Assembly (NCBI RefSeq): GCF_947496485.1
Contig: NZ_CANMCZ010000001.1
Span: 987,596 to 1,051,595, forward strand
DNA length: 64,000 nt
Direction of reading: 5' to 3'
DNA from: an uncultured Winogradskyella sp.
GTDB lineage: Bacteria > Bacteroidota > Bacteroidia > Flavobacteriales > Flavobacteriaceae
The translations under genes and the position numbers were made by a program. The notes beneath the pieces are model-generated. The model ran no database searches and had not been told where the DNA came from. It worked only from the letters and a program-made list of their open reading frames with translations. Positions 1 through 7,945 of this stretch are shown here, one piece after another (position 1 is the stretch's first letter; each line of letters begins with the position of its first letter).

Positions 1-2
1 TA

Positions 3-608
3 GAATTACAAAACAAGACGTTTGAGTTTTTAAAGCAATTAGATAGAAATGATGCATCAGACTCATCACTAAAAACAATAGAGGATTTTTTAACTGAAGA
101 ATTAAGTGTCAAAATATCTACCGAGTATATAAAATATTCAGACCGCTATAAAAAAAAATATTTAAAAGAAAAACTAAATCGACCTATCCGAATTTGTGGA
201 ATGGTAAAAAATGAGGGAGAACCTGGCGGAGGCCCTTTTTGGGTAAAAGATCAAAATTCTAACCAATCCCTTCAGATTGTAGAGTCTGCACAAATTAATT
301 TGAAAGACAAAAAGCAAAAAGCAATTCTAGAAAATGCCACACACTTTAATCCTGTAGATTTAGTTTGTGGTGTAAAAAACTATAAAGGTGAAAAATTTGA
401 TTTAGAAAACTACGTAGACCATAGTGCCGCTTTTATAAGCTCAAAAACACAAATGGGTAAAGATTTAAAAGCGTTAGAACTACCTGGACTTTGGAATGGT
501 AGCATGGCACATTGGAATACCATCTTTGTTGAAGTACCAATCATTACGTTTAATCCGGTAAAGACAGTTAATGACTTACTCAAAGCACCACATCAAATTA
601 AAGAATAG
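3..608 (+). CDS. DUF4301 family protein, C-terminal part (5' end outside window)
   Basis: The frame is open from base 3 to the TAG at 606-608, so this is the 3' part of a gene starting upstream; the ATG at 201 is an internal Met. About 201 residues are present. The segment RICGMVKNEGEPGGGPFWV and the following FNPVDLVCGV and SAAFISSKT stretches are typical of the C-terminal half of DUF4301 proteins, which are usually about 500 residues long and occur in Bacteroidota. Their function is not established; a nucleotidyltransferase-like fold has been suggested but cannot be judged from this fragment. No signal peptide or membrane segment is visible. The stop codon overlaps the start of the next gene by one base, which suggests co-transcription with arfB. 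Confidence 0.8.
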   Translation, partial: ELQNKTFEFLKQLDRNDASDSSLKTIEDFLTEELSVKISTEYIKYSDRYKKKYLKEKLNRPIRICGMVKNEGEPGGGPFWVKDQNSNQSLQIVESAQINLKDKKQKAILENATHFNPVDLVCGVKNYKGEKFDLENYVDHSAAFISSKTQMGKDLKALELPGLWNGSMAHWNTIFVEVPIITFNPVKTVNDLLKAPHQIKE

Positions 609-1012
609 TGGACGCTGATTTACTTAAATCTGAATTATCTTATAAATACGTGCGAAGCTCAGGAAGTGGAGGACAAAATGTCAATAAAGTTTCTTCAAAA
701 GCAGAATTGTATTTCAACCTTCAAGATTCTCAAGTCTTTAATAAAGACGAAAAACTAAAACTCTCTGAATTTTTCTCAAAAAGATTAACTAAAGAAGGTA
801 TTTTAATTTTAGCATGTGATGAAAGCAGAAGTCAGTTCAGAAACAAAGCCATTGTCACACATCGCTTTTTAGAACTAATTGATGAAGGTTTAAAGGAAGA
901 AAAGGAACGTATTAAAACAAAAATTCCTAAAGCAGTAAAGAGAAAACGCTTAGCTAATAAACGTAAAACTTCAGAAAAGAAAGCTAATCGTAAACCACCA
1001 GAAACAGATTAA
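608..1012 (+). CDS. arfB: Alternative ribosome-rescue factor ArfB (peptidyl-tRNA hydrolase, YaeJ type)
   Basis: A 134-residue protein of the class I release-factor catalytic domain type. The GGQ motif lies at residues 21-23 within SSGSGGQNVNKV, and the C-terminal tail (about residues 100-134) is very rich in Lys and Arg, as in ArfB, where the tail occupies the empty mRNA channel of stalled ribosomes. It has no stop-codon recognition domain, which separates it from RF1/RF2. Known role of the family: hydrolysis of peptidyl-tRNA on non-stop ribosomes as a backup to tmRNA. The start is GTG at 608, overlapping the upstream stop as TAGTG; no ATG is better placed. Length matches the family (about 130-140). 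Confidence 0.93.
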   Translation: MDADLLKSELSYKYVRSSGSGGQNVNKVSSKAELYFNLQDSQVFNKDEKLKLSEFFSKRLTKEGILILACDESRSQFRNKAIVTHRFLELIDEGLKEEKERIKTKIPKAVKRKRLANKRKTSEKKANRKPPETD

Positions 1013-1044
1013 TTACTTCCGTTAAAATAATTTCTAAATAATCA

Positions 1045-1074
1045 TTTGTCTAATATCATTTGTTACTATCTTTG
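1045..1074 (+). promoter_or_regulatory. Promoter of the TPP-riboswitch transcript
   Basis: A TTTG box at 1045-1048 and a Bacteroidota -7 box TATCTTTG at 1067-1074 are separated by 18 bases. Transcription would start near 1079-1081, directly before the riboswitch aptamer, which makes this promoter call stronger than motif matching alone. Confidence 0.7.
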
Positions 1075-1077
1075 CAG

Positions 1078-1164
1078 CGTTCTCAAAAAAGGGGTGCCAA
1101 TAAGTGGCTGAGATCATACCCATTGAACCTAGAACAGGTAATGCTGTTTAGGAAACGAGCGTAA
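1078..1164 (+). promoter_or_regulatory. TPP (THI-box) riboswitch aptamer
   Basis: The conserved THI-box blocks occur in order: GGGGTGCC at 1091-1098, GGCTGAGATCATACCC at 1107-1122, GAACCT at 1126-1131, and ACAGGTAATGCTG at 1135-1147, closed by a GGAAACG segment. These are the signature pyrimidine- and pyrophosphate-sensing helices of the thiamin pyrophosphate riboswitch. It lies in the leader of the TonB-dependent receptor at 1337. In Bacteroidota such riboswitches are known upstream of outer-membrane receptors thought to import thiamin or its precursors. Confidence 0.93.
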
Positions 1165-1166
1165 AG

Positions 1167-1189
1167 AAAATGTCTTGTAGACATTTTTA
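1167..1189 (+). terminator. Terminator hairpin, likely riboswitch expression platform
   Basis: A stem pairs ATGTCT (1171-1176) with AGACAT (1180-1185), extended by A-T pairs on the outside, and ends in a T-run at 1185-1189. It lies right after the aptamer and about 150 bases before the receptor start, where a transcriptional OFF switch is expected. The stem is AT-rich, so strength is uncertain. Confidence 0.55.
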
Positions 1190-1336
1190 GCGAGTGCGAT
1201 AAGGTCATCAATGCTGGTTTTTACTTCTGAATCTTAAAGATGTTTTAGTCATCATTGTATGGATTCAAAATAGAAATCAACATTTCAATATTGTATAAAG
1301 CTAATGCTCACAATAATCAATTTTTAACCAAGAATA

Positions 1337-3679
1337 ATGACCTCTTTTTATTCGATTATAAATTATAGTCGTATGAAATCTAGTATTCTTAAAAGTCAAT
1401 CTGGTAGTAACTTGTCCTACTTAACTAGATTCAGTTTCGTCTTTCAAAATAATGTAGCCGAAACTAAAATTTTATTCAAAAATCTCCCAAAATTTAGTTG
1501 GCAGAGATTAACACTATTCATTTTTTTACTAAGCTTTTGTTCAACTTATGGGCAAGAAAAACAACAAGATTCAACAAAAGTTGAAAAACTCGACGAAGTC
1601 CTAGTAAAAGCAGTACGTGTAAATGCTAAATCGCCTATTACACACAGTAACGTTACTAAAAAGGAAATTGCTAAACGTAATTTAGGGCAAGACATCCCGA
1701 TGCTACTTAACTTTTTACCATCAGTAGTTACCACAACAGATGCTGGTGCAGGTGTAGGTTATACAGGTATTAGAGTTAGAGGTGTTAGTGCACAATCTAC
1801 AAACATCACTATCAATGGAATTCCATACAACGATGCGGAATCTCTGGGAACATTCTGGGTCAATCTAGGCGACTTTGCCTCTTCTGTAGAAAGTTTACAA
1901 TTACAACGTGGAGTTGGTACATCAACCAATGGTTCTGGTGCTTTCGGAGCAAGTATTAATATTTTAACGGATGCATTCTCTAAAGATGCATCAGGTGAAA
2001 TTTCTAATTCTTTTGGAAGTTATAATACAAGAAAACATACGGTGAAGTTTAGTACAGGACTTATGAATGACCACTTCGAAATTGCTGGTCGTCTTTCAAA
2101 TATTGCTTCAGATGGTTATATTGATAGAGCTTCATCTGATTTGAAATCTTACTTTTTACAAGGCTCTTATGTAGATGATAATACCTTAGTAAAAGCCGTT
2201 CTTTTTGGTGGAAATGAAGTTACCTATCAATCTTGGTATGGTCTTGAGGATTTGAATCTATTAGAAAATAACCGTACTTATAATATTGCTGGTCAATACA
2301 CAGACGACGATGGTAATACCCAGTTCTACGATAACGAAGTCGATAACTACAGTCAAGATCACTATCAATTACACTGGAATCAGAGATACAATAGTCAATG
2401 GTCGACAACCTTGGGCTTAAACTATACATACGGTCGTGGCTATTTTGAACAGTATAAAGAAGATGAAGGTTTTGATACGTATGGTTTTGAACCAATAGAT
2501 ATCAATGGAGAAACAATAGATGAGACTGACTTAATTCGCAGACGTTGGTTAGATAACGATTTTTATGTGTTTAATGCCAATGCCAATTATAAAGATGATA
2601 ACCTAAATTTAATTTTTGGAGGTTCTTACAGTCACTATAATGGAGAGCATTTTGGTGAAGTGATTTGGGCAGAATTTGCTAGTCAAAGCGAAATTAGAGA
2701 TCATTATTATGATGGTAATAGTAAAAAGAATGATTTATCTGTTTTTACAAAGGCAAACTATAGGCTTAACGAAAATGTAAGTTTATACGGAGATTTACAG
2801 GTTAGAAATGTAACTTATAAAACTACAGGAACAACATCTGATATTGTAGAATTTGCAGTAGATAAAAACTTTACGTTTTTTAATCCAAAAGCTGGTATAA
2901 CATATGATTTAAATTCTGATAACAGCTTGTATTTCTCTTATGCTAGAGCCAACAGAGAACCTAATAGAACCGATTTTGAAAGCAATCCAAATATCGAAGC
3001 AGAGCAATTAAATGATTTCGAATTAGGTTGGAGACATAAGAAAGGGAACTTCACCTTTAATGCCAATGCCTATTATATGCTTTATAATGAACAATTGGTA
3101 CTTTCTGGCCAATTAGATGATGTGGGCAATCCGATAAGAACAAATAGCGGAAAAAGTTATCGTTTAGGGTTAGAATTAGAAGCTATAGTTCCTGTATCAC
3201 CAAAACTTACGCTACAACCCAATATGACTATAAGTACTAATAAAAATGAGGGAACTATTATTCCTTTTGACGGAGCGTTACAAAATCTTGGTAAAACAGA
3301 TATTTCATTTTCACCAGATTTAGTTGCTGCAAATGCTATTGTTTTTCAACCTATTGAGAACCTACAAATGTCTTTATTGAGTAAATATGTTGGCGAACAA
3401 TTTATGAGTAATACCGAAGCTAAAGCATCTAAACTTGAGAGCTATTTTATAAATGATTTTAATATCAGCTATATGCTTAAAACTAAATCTGTTTTCGATT
3501 CTGTGGTATTTACTGGTTTAGTAAATAATATATTTAATGTTGAGTATATATCAAACGGTTATTACTATACATTTGATGATACTTGGTCTAATCCAGGAAC
3601 TATTTCAACAATAGAAGGTGCTGGTTTTTACCCACAAGCAACAACCAACTTTTTGGTTGGTATAACTTTAAACTTTTAA
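1337..3679 (+). CDS. TonB-dependent outer-membrane receptor under TPP riboswitch control
   Basis: A 780-residue receptor with a plug domain (about residues 85-215: a VKAVRVNAKSP segment near the start, then IRVRGVSAQSTNITINGIPYNDAE and LQRGVGTSTNGSGAFGASIN) and a beta-barrel ending in the aromatic strand FLVGITLNF. The leader carries a TPP riboswitch, so the likely cargo is thiamin, a phosphate ester or a precursor such as HMP; this is inferred from regulation, not from the barrel. No thiamin-synthesis gene is adjacent. The start is uncertain: the signal-peptide core (LTLFIFLLSFCSTYG) begins around residue 57, far from the ATGs at 1337 and 1373, and only a TTG at 1412 lies between, so the N-terminal region is unusually long. 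Its stop overlaps the stop of the opposite-strand gene. Confidence 0.88.
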   Translation: MTSFYSIINYSRMKSSILKSQSGSNLSYLTRFSFVFQNNVAETKILFKNLPKFSWQRLTLFIFLLSFCSTYGQEKQQDSTKVEKLDEVLVKAVRVNAKSPITHSNVTKKEIAKRNLGQDIPMLLNFLPSVVTTTDAGAGVGYTGIRVRGVSAQSTNITINGIPYNDAESLGTFWVNLGDFASSVESLQLQRGVGTSTNGSGAFGASINILTDAFSKDASGEISNSFGSYNTRKHTVKFSTGLMNDHFEIAGRLSNIASDGYIDRASSDLKSYFLQGSYVDDNTLVKAVLFGGNEVTYQSWYGLEDLNLLENNRTYNIAGQYTDDDGNTQFYDNEVDNYSQDHYQLHWNQRYNSQWSTTLGLNYTYGRGYFEQYKEDEGFDTYGFEPIDINGETIDETDLIRRRWLDNDFYVFNANANYKDDNLNLIFGGSYSHYNGEHFGEVIWAEFASQSEIRDHYYDGNSKKNDLSVFTKANYRLNENVSLYGDLQVRNVTYKTTGTTSDIVEFAVDKNFTFFNPKAGITYDLNSDNSLYFSYARANREPNRTDFESNPNIEAEQLNDFELGWRHKKGNFTFNANAYYMLYNEQLVLSGQLDDVGNPIRTNSGKSYRLGLELEAIVPVSPKLTLQPNMTISTNKNEGTIIPFDGALQNLGKTDISFSPDLVAANAIVFQPIENLQMSLLSKYVGEQFMSNTEAKASKLESYFINDFNISYMLKTKSVFDSVVFTGLVNNIFNVEYISNGYYYTFDDTWSNPGTISTIEGAGFYPQATTNFLVGITLNF

Positions 3680-4113
3680 TTGGATACTAAAAACGTATTA
3701 TTTCCAATATCCTCAACCCTGTATGGCTGTAACGTACAGGGTTGTGTGTTTTCACCAAATACTAAACCTGTAGCCAAACTATACTGATTACCATCATCGC
3801 AGCCGCAAGTTACTATATCACCTTGACCAGTATCTTCCAATGTTGAACATGCAGCAGGCTGATGACTAGGGTCAGCAGCATCCCAAGCATAAAGGGTAGC
3901 AGAGTTTAAACGCCAAAGCCAAATACCATTATTTCCTTGTCCAGAAACATATACTCCATTCCCAGGAAATTGTAGTTGGTTAAACTGAGGCAAATTAGTA
4001 TTTACTGTTAGGTTAACACCAGCATTAAATAAAAAGTTACAATTGCTATTGTCATTATTTTTATCACAAGTAAAAATCATAACACAACTAAACAGTAAAA
4101 GTAGTTTTTTCAT
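3676..4113 (-). CDS. Small lipoprotein with a degenerate Rieske-like fold
   Basis: A 145-residue protein starting at the ATG 4113 (a TTG two codons earlier is less likely). It opens with MKKLLLLFSC and has a lipobox-like IFTC followed by DKNND, so it is probably a lipoprotein. Residues about 80-140 follow the order of a Rieske domain: WDAADPSHQPAAC, then VTCGCDDGNQYSLATG, then PCTLQPYRVED, which matches the usual CxH, CPCH, F..tG and pL..y.V elements. The expected His of the second motif is Asp (CGCD), and the first Cys also appears replaced, so a 2Fe-2S cluster is unlikely. Such proteins occur in flavobacteria as uncharacterised lipoproteins. Convergent with the receptor gene and overlapping its stop by four bases. 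Confidence 0.6.
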   Translation of the reverse strand: MKKLLLLFSCVMIFTCDKNNDNSNCNFLFNAGVNLTVNTNLPQFNQLQFPGNGVYVSGQGNNGIWLWRLNSATLYAWDAADPSHQPAACSTLEDTGQGDIVTCGCDDGNQYSLATGLVFGENTQPCTLQPYRVEDIGNNTFLVSN

Positions 4114-4168
4114 TATCAATTTTTGAAAGGCAATTTACAATTAATTCAACTATACCGTAAATATTTTA

Positions 4169-4176
4169 TATATTTG
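4169..4176 (+). promoter_or_regulatory. Likely greA promoter -7 box
   Basis: TATATTTG matches the Bacteroidota -7 consensus TAnnTTTG. No clear TTG box is seen at the expected distance upstream. A start near 4181-4183 would place the first nucleotides of the transcript directly at the hairpin that follows. Confidence 0.5.
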
Positions 4177-4182
4177 CATAGT

Positions 4183-4208
4183 AATCTCGTCAGCGCGAGA
4201 TTTTTTTT
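4183..4208 (+). terminator. Terminator-like hairpin at the 5' end of the greA leader
   Basis: AATCTCG (4183-4189) pairs with CGAGATT (4196-4202) over a 6-base loop, and a run of T follows to 4208. It has the form of an intrinsic terminator but lies upstream of greA and just downstream of its promoter, so it may be an attenuator. It could instead be a 5' stabilising hairpin. Confidence 0.5.
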
Positions 4209-4245
4209 ATGCTGTCCTTACGCTTAGTAAGTTTCAGCATCTTTT
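4209..4245 (+). promoter_or_regulatory. Second hairpin in the greA leader
   Basis: ATGCTG (4209-4214) pairs with CAGCAT (4235-4240), with an inner helix CTTAC (4217-4221)/GTAAG (4227-4231), followed by CTTTT. It ends about 20 bases before the greA ATG. Together with the first hairpin it suggests a structured leader. Confidence 0.45.
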
Positions 4246-4264
4246 GATAATAAACGAATGAATT

Positions 4265-4738
4265 ATGAGTAAAGTATCTTATTACACAGCTGAAGGTTTA
4301 AAAAAGCTAAGAGAAGAACTAAATCATCTTAAAGATGTTGAGCGCCCAAAGGCGTCCCAAGCTATTGCAGAAGCTAGAGACAAAGGTGATTTGAGTGAAA
4401 ATGCAGAATATGATGCCGCAAAAGAAGCACAAGGTATGTTAGAAATGAAAATTTCTAAAATGGAAGAAACATTATCCGGTGCTCGTGTTATTGATGAATC
4501 GCAATTAGATACCTCTAAGGTTTTGGCGTTATCTATTGTAAAAATAAAAAACCAAGTAAATGGTATGGAAATGACCTATACTTTGGTGGCTGAAAGTGAA
4601 GCAGATTTAGCTTCTGGTAAAATTTCAGTTAATTCACCAATTGGTAAAGGTTTACTTGGTAAATCTGTAGGTGATACTGCTGAAATACAAGTACCAAGTG
4701 GAACAATGAAGTTTGATATTTTAGAGATTTCGAGATAA
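4265..4738 (+). CDS. greA: Transcription elongation factor GreA
   Basis: 157 residues, the normal GreA length. The N-terminal coiled coil (about residues 8-75) contains the conserved tip KGDLSENAEYDAAKE, whose acidic residues (the D and E of GDLSENAEYD) enter the RNA polymerase secondary channel to stimulate transcript cleavage. The C-terminal FKBP-like domain ends in IGKGLLGKSVGDTAEIQVPSG. The ATG at 4265 gives the standard N-terminus (SKVSYYTAEGLKKLREEL). The gene has its own leader with two hairpins and is followed by a strong terminator at 4759-4810 before the HIT gene. Confidence 0.97.
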   Translation: MSKVSYYTAEGLKKLREELNHLKDVERPKASQAIAEARDKGDLSENAEYDAAKEAQGMLEMKISKMEETLSGARVIDESQLDTSKVLALSIVKIKNQVNGMEMTYTLVAESEADLASGKISVNSPIGKGLLGKSVGDTAEIQVPSGTMKFDILEISR

Positions 4739-4758
4739 ACTCTCTGAACTTAATATTT

Positions 4759-4810
4759 AAAAGATTCCTGTTTTATACTGAATTGATTTCAGTTAAGCAG
4801 GAATCTTTTT
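4759..4810 (+). terminator. Terminator of greA
   Basis: AAAAGATTCCTG (4759-4770) pairs with CAGGAATCTTTT (4798-4809), with a second helix ACTGA/TCAGT inside the loop, followed by T residues. The symmetrical A and T flanks make it potentially bidirectional. Confidence 0.8.
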
Positions 4811-4846
4811 ATCTTTATAAAAACTTGTTACTTTCTCATTTAAATT

Positions 4847-5239
4847 ATGGCAACACTCTTTACAAAAATAGTATCAGGTGAAATTCCATCCTATAAAGTC
4901 GCAGAGACAGAAAACTTCTTTGCCTTTTTAGATATTAATCCTAATTCTAAAGGGCACACGCTTTGTATCCCTAAAAAGGAAATCGATAAAATTTTTGATT
5001 TAGATGAAGCTACTTATACTGCATTGATGCAATTTTCTAGACGTGTAGCACTAGCATTAGAAAAATCAGTACCGTGTGAGCGTATTGGCATGTCTGTTAT
5101 TGGATTAGAAGTACCTCATGTACATGTTCATTTAATTCCACTTCATACTATGGAAAACGCTCGCTTTACACACAAAGAGAAACTAGAACCTATAGAGTTT
5201 GAAACTCTAGCCAATAAAATAGCTTCTAATTTTATTTAA
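4847..5239 (+). CDS. HIT family protein (histidine triad nucleotide-binding hydrolase)
   Basis: 130 residues with the catalytic histidine triad HVHVHLIPL near residues 90-98 and the N-terminal CxxI-less opening MATLFTKIVSGEIPSYKV that is common for Hint-type proteins in Bacteroidota. These enzymes hydrolyse AMP-linked substrates such as aminoacyl-adenylates or AMP-lysine; the true substrate here is unknown. Protein is soluble with no signal peptide. It stands between the greA terminator and a convergent gene, and its stop codon overlaps the opposite stop by four bases. Either Hint or another HIT branch is possible. Confidence 0.92.
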   Translation: MATLFTKIVSGEIPSYKVAETENFFAFLDINPNSKGHTLCIPKKEIDKIFDLDEATYTALMQFSRRVALALEKSVPCERIGMSVIGLEVPHVHVHLIPLHTMENARFTHKEKLEPIEFETLANKIASNFI

Positions 5240-5592
5240 AAACTAAATATTTCGGTTGCAAATAACGCAGATACAATAATTAAAACTAAAATAGTTATGA
5301 TTAAAATCCAACTGATTGGTTTTAATTTAATTGATTTAGGCTTAGGTTGTAAGGCTCGTTTTTGGTAATCTACAACACTTTCAATATCGTCCGTCCAACG
5401 AATAGGAAATATTTGAGTATCACAGTTCAAGCAATGTAATTCATTTACTGTTTCTGCTGTAATCGCTTTATAAAAAGTGTTTTCGATAAACTTTTGTTTA
5501 AATACAACTTCTAAACTATCATTAGAATAGCATTCTGGACAGTTGTTACTTAACCGAGCTTCTTTTAAAGTGAAAAATCTTGACGCACTCAT
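5236..5592 (-). CDS. Small membrane protein with zinc-ribbon-like Cys pairs
   Basis: A 118-residue protein from the ATG at 5592 (a TTG two codons upstream is less likely). The N-terminal half has two CxxC pairs, NNCPECYSND (about residue 17) and LHCLNCDTQ (about residue 53), which could bind one zinc ion. The C-terminal end is a single hydrophobic segment, WILIITILVLIIVSALFA, consistent with a tail anchor. No named family is recognised. It lies downstream of a sensor kinase on the same strand with a gap of about 35 bases and may share its transcript. Function unknown. Confidence 0.7.
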   Translation of the reverse strand: MSASRFFTLKEARLSNNCPECYSNDSLEVVFKQKFIENTFYKAITAETVNELHCLNCDTQIFPIRWTDDIESVVDYQKRALQPKPKSIKLKPISWILIITILVLIIVSALFATEIFSF

Positions 5593-5627
5593 ATTCAAAT
5601 TTAAACTAAATTTTCAATAATCATTTG

Positions 5628-6818
5628 CTAAACCTGCTTCATAGCAATCTGAATTGTTGTTCCTTTTCCAATCTCAGAAGTCAAAACCTTAATTTTTCCA
5701 TTGTGGTAATCTTCAATTATACGCTTAGCTAGAGACAGTCCAAGTCCCCAACCACGCTTTTTAGTTGTATAACCTGGTTCAAAAATTTTAGTGAATTGTT
5801 GTTTTGAAATCCCTTTTCCTGTATCCGAAATATTTATAAACACTTGCTTTTCAGTTTGAAAAAGCTCTAGCTTTACATCACCCTTTCCTTTCATAGCGTC
5901 AATTGCATTTTTCACCAAATTTTCAATAGTCCAGCTATAAAGTTCAGTATTCAAATTCACTGGTATTTCTTGTTCTGGGATATTGCTTTCAAAATTAATG
6001 AGCTTAGACGATCTTGATTTTAAATAATCATAAGATGTTTTGGTAACCTCAACAATATCAACTTTTTCTAGAGTTGGTATCGATCCTATTTTACTAAAAC
6101 GATCTGTTATGGTTTGTAAACGATCAATATCCTTTTCAATTTCTACAATATAATCTGGATTGATGTTTTCAGTCTTTAAAATTTCTGTCCAGCCGACAAG
6201 AGAAGACAACGGAGTACCTATTTGGTGTGCTGTTTCTTTAGCCATACCTGTCCAAAGCTTGTTTTGTTGAGCATTTTTAGAACTTCGGTAAAAGAAATAA
6301 ACAACCGCAGCAAAAAGTAGAATAATTAATAAAAGTGCTAGTGGATAATATTTTAGTTTGTTTAAAAGTGGCGAATTACCGTAGTATAATACTTTATTCT
6401 GACTTTTTATGATAAATGGTTCGTTCTCTTTACTAAACTTAGTAATAAGCTTTTCTCTATTTCTATAAATAAATGAAGAATCTAGTATTTTTTTTATAGA
6501 ATCATTAGCCTTAATATTTACTCCTATATTTCTAGATCCTTCAATATTATTACTCTTTGTATCAATTAATAACATTGGTGTAGTAATCGTAGAATCTAAA
6601 ACAATGAACTGCGCTACTTCATTAAAGGTAGGTTCAGCGCTAGTGAGGTCTTTCACATATTCATTGTAGGCAAATGTCCAACTTTTCATCTTTGCGCGTT
6701 CCTCTGCTTTAAAGTATTGAAAAAACACATACGTATTCCAAAGTATAAGGGAAATGATAATAAAGGAAGACACAATAATAATCCAACGGATTACATTTCT
6801 GTTTAAACTCAAGGTCAT
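5628..6818 (-). CDS. Membrane sensor histidine kinase
   Basis: 396 residues. A first membrane segment at about 13-36, an extracytoplasmic region at 37-155 of unknown fold, a second membrane segment at about 157-177, then directly a kinase core: H-box GMAKETAHQIGTPLSSL with the phospho-acceptor His198, N-box LVKNAIDAM, G1 box DTGKGI, and G2 box GWGLGLSLAKRI. There is no HAMP linker of the usual length. No response regulator is adjacent, so this is an orphan kinase whose partner lies elsewhere. The closest neighbour downstream is the small CxxC membrane protein. The ATG at 6818 gives a good start. The signal it senses is unknown. Confidence 0.92.
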   Translation of the reverse strand: MTLSLNRNVIRWIIIVSSFIIISLILWNTYVFFQYFKAEERAKMKSWTFAYNEYVKDLTSAEPTFNEVAQFIVLDSTITTPMLLIDTKSNNIEGSRNIGVNIKANDSIKKILDSSFIYRNREKLITKFSKENEPFIIKSQNKVLYYGNSPLLNKLKYYPLALLLIILLFAAVVYFFYRSSKNAQQNKLWTGMAKETAHQIGTPLSSLVGWTEILKTENINPDYIVEIEKDIDRLQTITDRFSKIGSIPTLEKVDIVEVTKTSYDYLKSRSSKLINFESNIPEQEIPVNLNTELYSWTIENLVKNAIDAMKGKGDVKLELFQTEKQVFINISDTGKGISKQQFTKIFEPGYTTKKRGWGLGLSLAKRIIEDYHNGKIKVLTSEIGKGTTIQIAMKQV

Positions 6819-7005
6819 TAGTCAGTAAAATTTCATGTGCTTTTAAAAATTGATTTTATATAGGACACATGCTGTTCGTCATTAAAAATCCCTTAAGCCA
6901 TAAAACTATTAGGATACTCGTTTCAATTTTAAATATAATGTAAATATGTTGATAATATTGTACTAATACAGATGTAAAATACTTTCGCTGACAACCTATA
7001 ATAAT

Positions 7006-7013
7006 TATATTTG
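7006..7013 (+). promoter_or_regulatory. Likely promoter -7 box for the flavin reductase gene
   Basis: TATATTTG at 7006-7013 matches TAnnTTTG and lies 19 bases before the ATG at 7033. No convincing upstream TTG box was found. The rest of the 214-base gap 6819-7032 shows no further structure. Confidence 0.45.
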
Positions 7014-7032
7014 CTGAAAATCAGTTGACTAC

Positions 7033-7902
7033 ATGGTTTCATTTATCCCTCAAGACCTTTCAACAGGCGTATTACATAGCTATTTATTAGGTGCTGTTGC
7101 ACCAAGACCAATTGCTTTTGCAAGTACGATTGATGTAAATGGTAATCCTAATTTGTCTCCTTTTAGTTTTTTTAATGTGTTCAGCGCTAATCCACCTGTG
7201 TTAATATTTTCACCAGCGAGACGTGTTAGAGATAATACCACAAAGCATACTTTAGAGAATGTAGAGGCCATAAAAGAAGTTGTAATTAATGTGGTGAATT
7301 ATGATATTGTTCACCAAATGTCTTTAACTAGTACTGAATATCCTGAGGATGTTAATGAGTTTGAAAAAGCAGGATTAACTATGTTAGCTTCGGATATTGT
7401 AAAGCCTTTTAGAGTTGCCGAATCACCTGTACAATTTGAATGCAAGGTCAATGATATTATACATTTGGGTAACGAAGGAGGAGCAGGAAATTTAGTAATC
7501 TGTGAAGTGGTAAAACTTCATATTTCAGAGGACGTTATGACTAACGATAACACTATAAATCAAGAAGCCTTAGATTTAGTTGCTAGAGCTGGTGGTAGTT
7601 ATTATAGTAGAGCAAAAAAGGGCTTTTTTGAAATTCCAAAACCTATCAGAAATATGGGTATAGGTGTAGATAGTATGCCAGAGCATGTAAGAAACAGCAT
7701 GATTTTAACCGGAAATAATCTTGGGATGCTAGCAAATGTTGAAACTTTGCCAAATGCCGATGACGTAAATAAGTTTGTTGAAGATATTAGTGAGCGTTAT
7801 CCTGATATTAAAACAGCGTCACATAGAGAAAAACATAAGTTAGCTCGAAATTATTTGAGCTATGGAGACATAGAAAGTGCTTGGAAGTTATTACTTTCGT
7901 AG
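7033..7902 (+). CDS. Flavin reductase family protein (flavoredoxin-like)
   Basis: 289 residues. The FMN-binding split-barrel domain covers about residues 15-190, with the signature PRPIAFASTIDVNGNPNLSP and the following SPFSFFNVFSANPPVLIFSPA that contact FMN in flavin reductase-like proteins. A C-terminal region of about 90 residues is extra relative to the minimal domain and is common in Bacteroidota members. Family role: FMN-dependent NAD(P)H oxidoreductase or flavin reduction supplying a monooxygenase; no partner monooxygenase is seen here. Followed after 43 bases by the DUF3127 gene on the same strand. Confidence 0.88.
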   Translation: MVSFIPQDLSTGVLHSYLLGAVAPRPIAFASTIDVNGNPNLSPFSFFNVFSANPPVLIFSPARRVRDNTTKHTLENVEAIKEVVINVVNYDIVHQMSLTSTEYPEDVNEFEKAGLTMLASDIVKPFRVAESPVQFECKVNDIIHLGNEGGAGNLVICEVVKLHISEDVMTNDNTINQEALDLVARAGGSYYSRAKKGFFEIPKPIRNMGIGVDSMPEHVRNSMILTGNNLGMLANVETLPNADDVNKFVEDISERYPDIKTASHREKHKLARNYLSYGDIESAWKLLLS

Positions 7903-7945
7903 TCTCAAAAAATACAAATATTTAATAATTATAGATTAAGCAAAA

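Noticed and set aside
201-608. A gene starting at ATG 201
   Set aside because: The same frame is open back to base 3 and encodes DUF4301-type sequence, so 201 is an internal Met of a truncated gene.
2220-2495. 91-codon minus-strand frame inside the first receptor gene
   Set aside because: It lies fully within a well-supported gene and has no features of its own.
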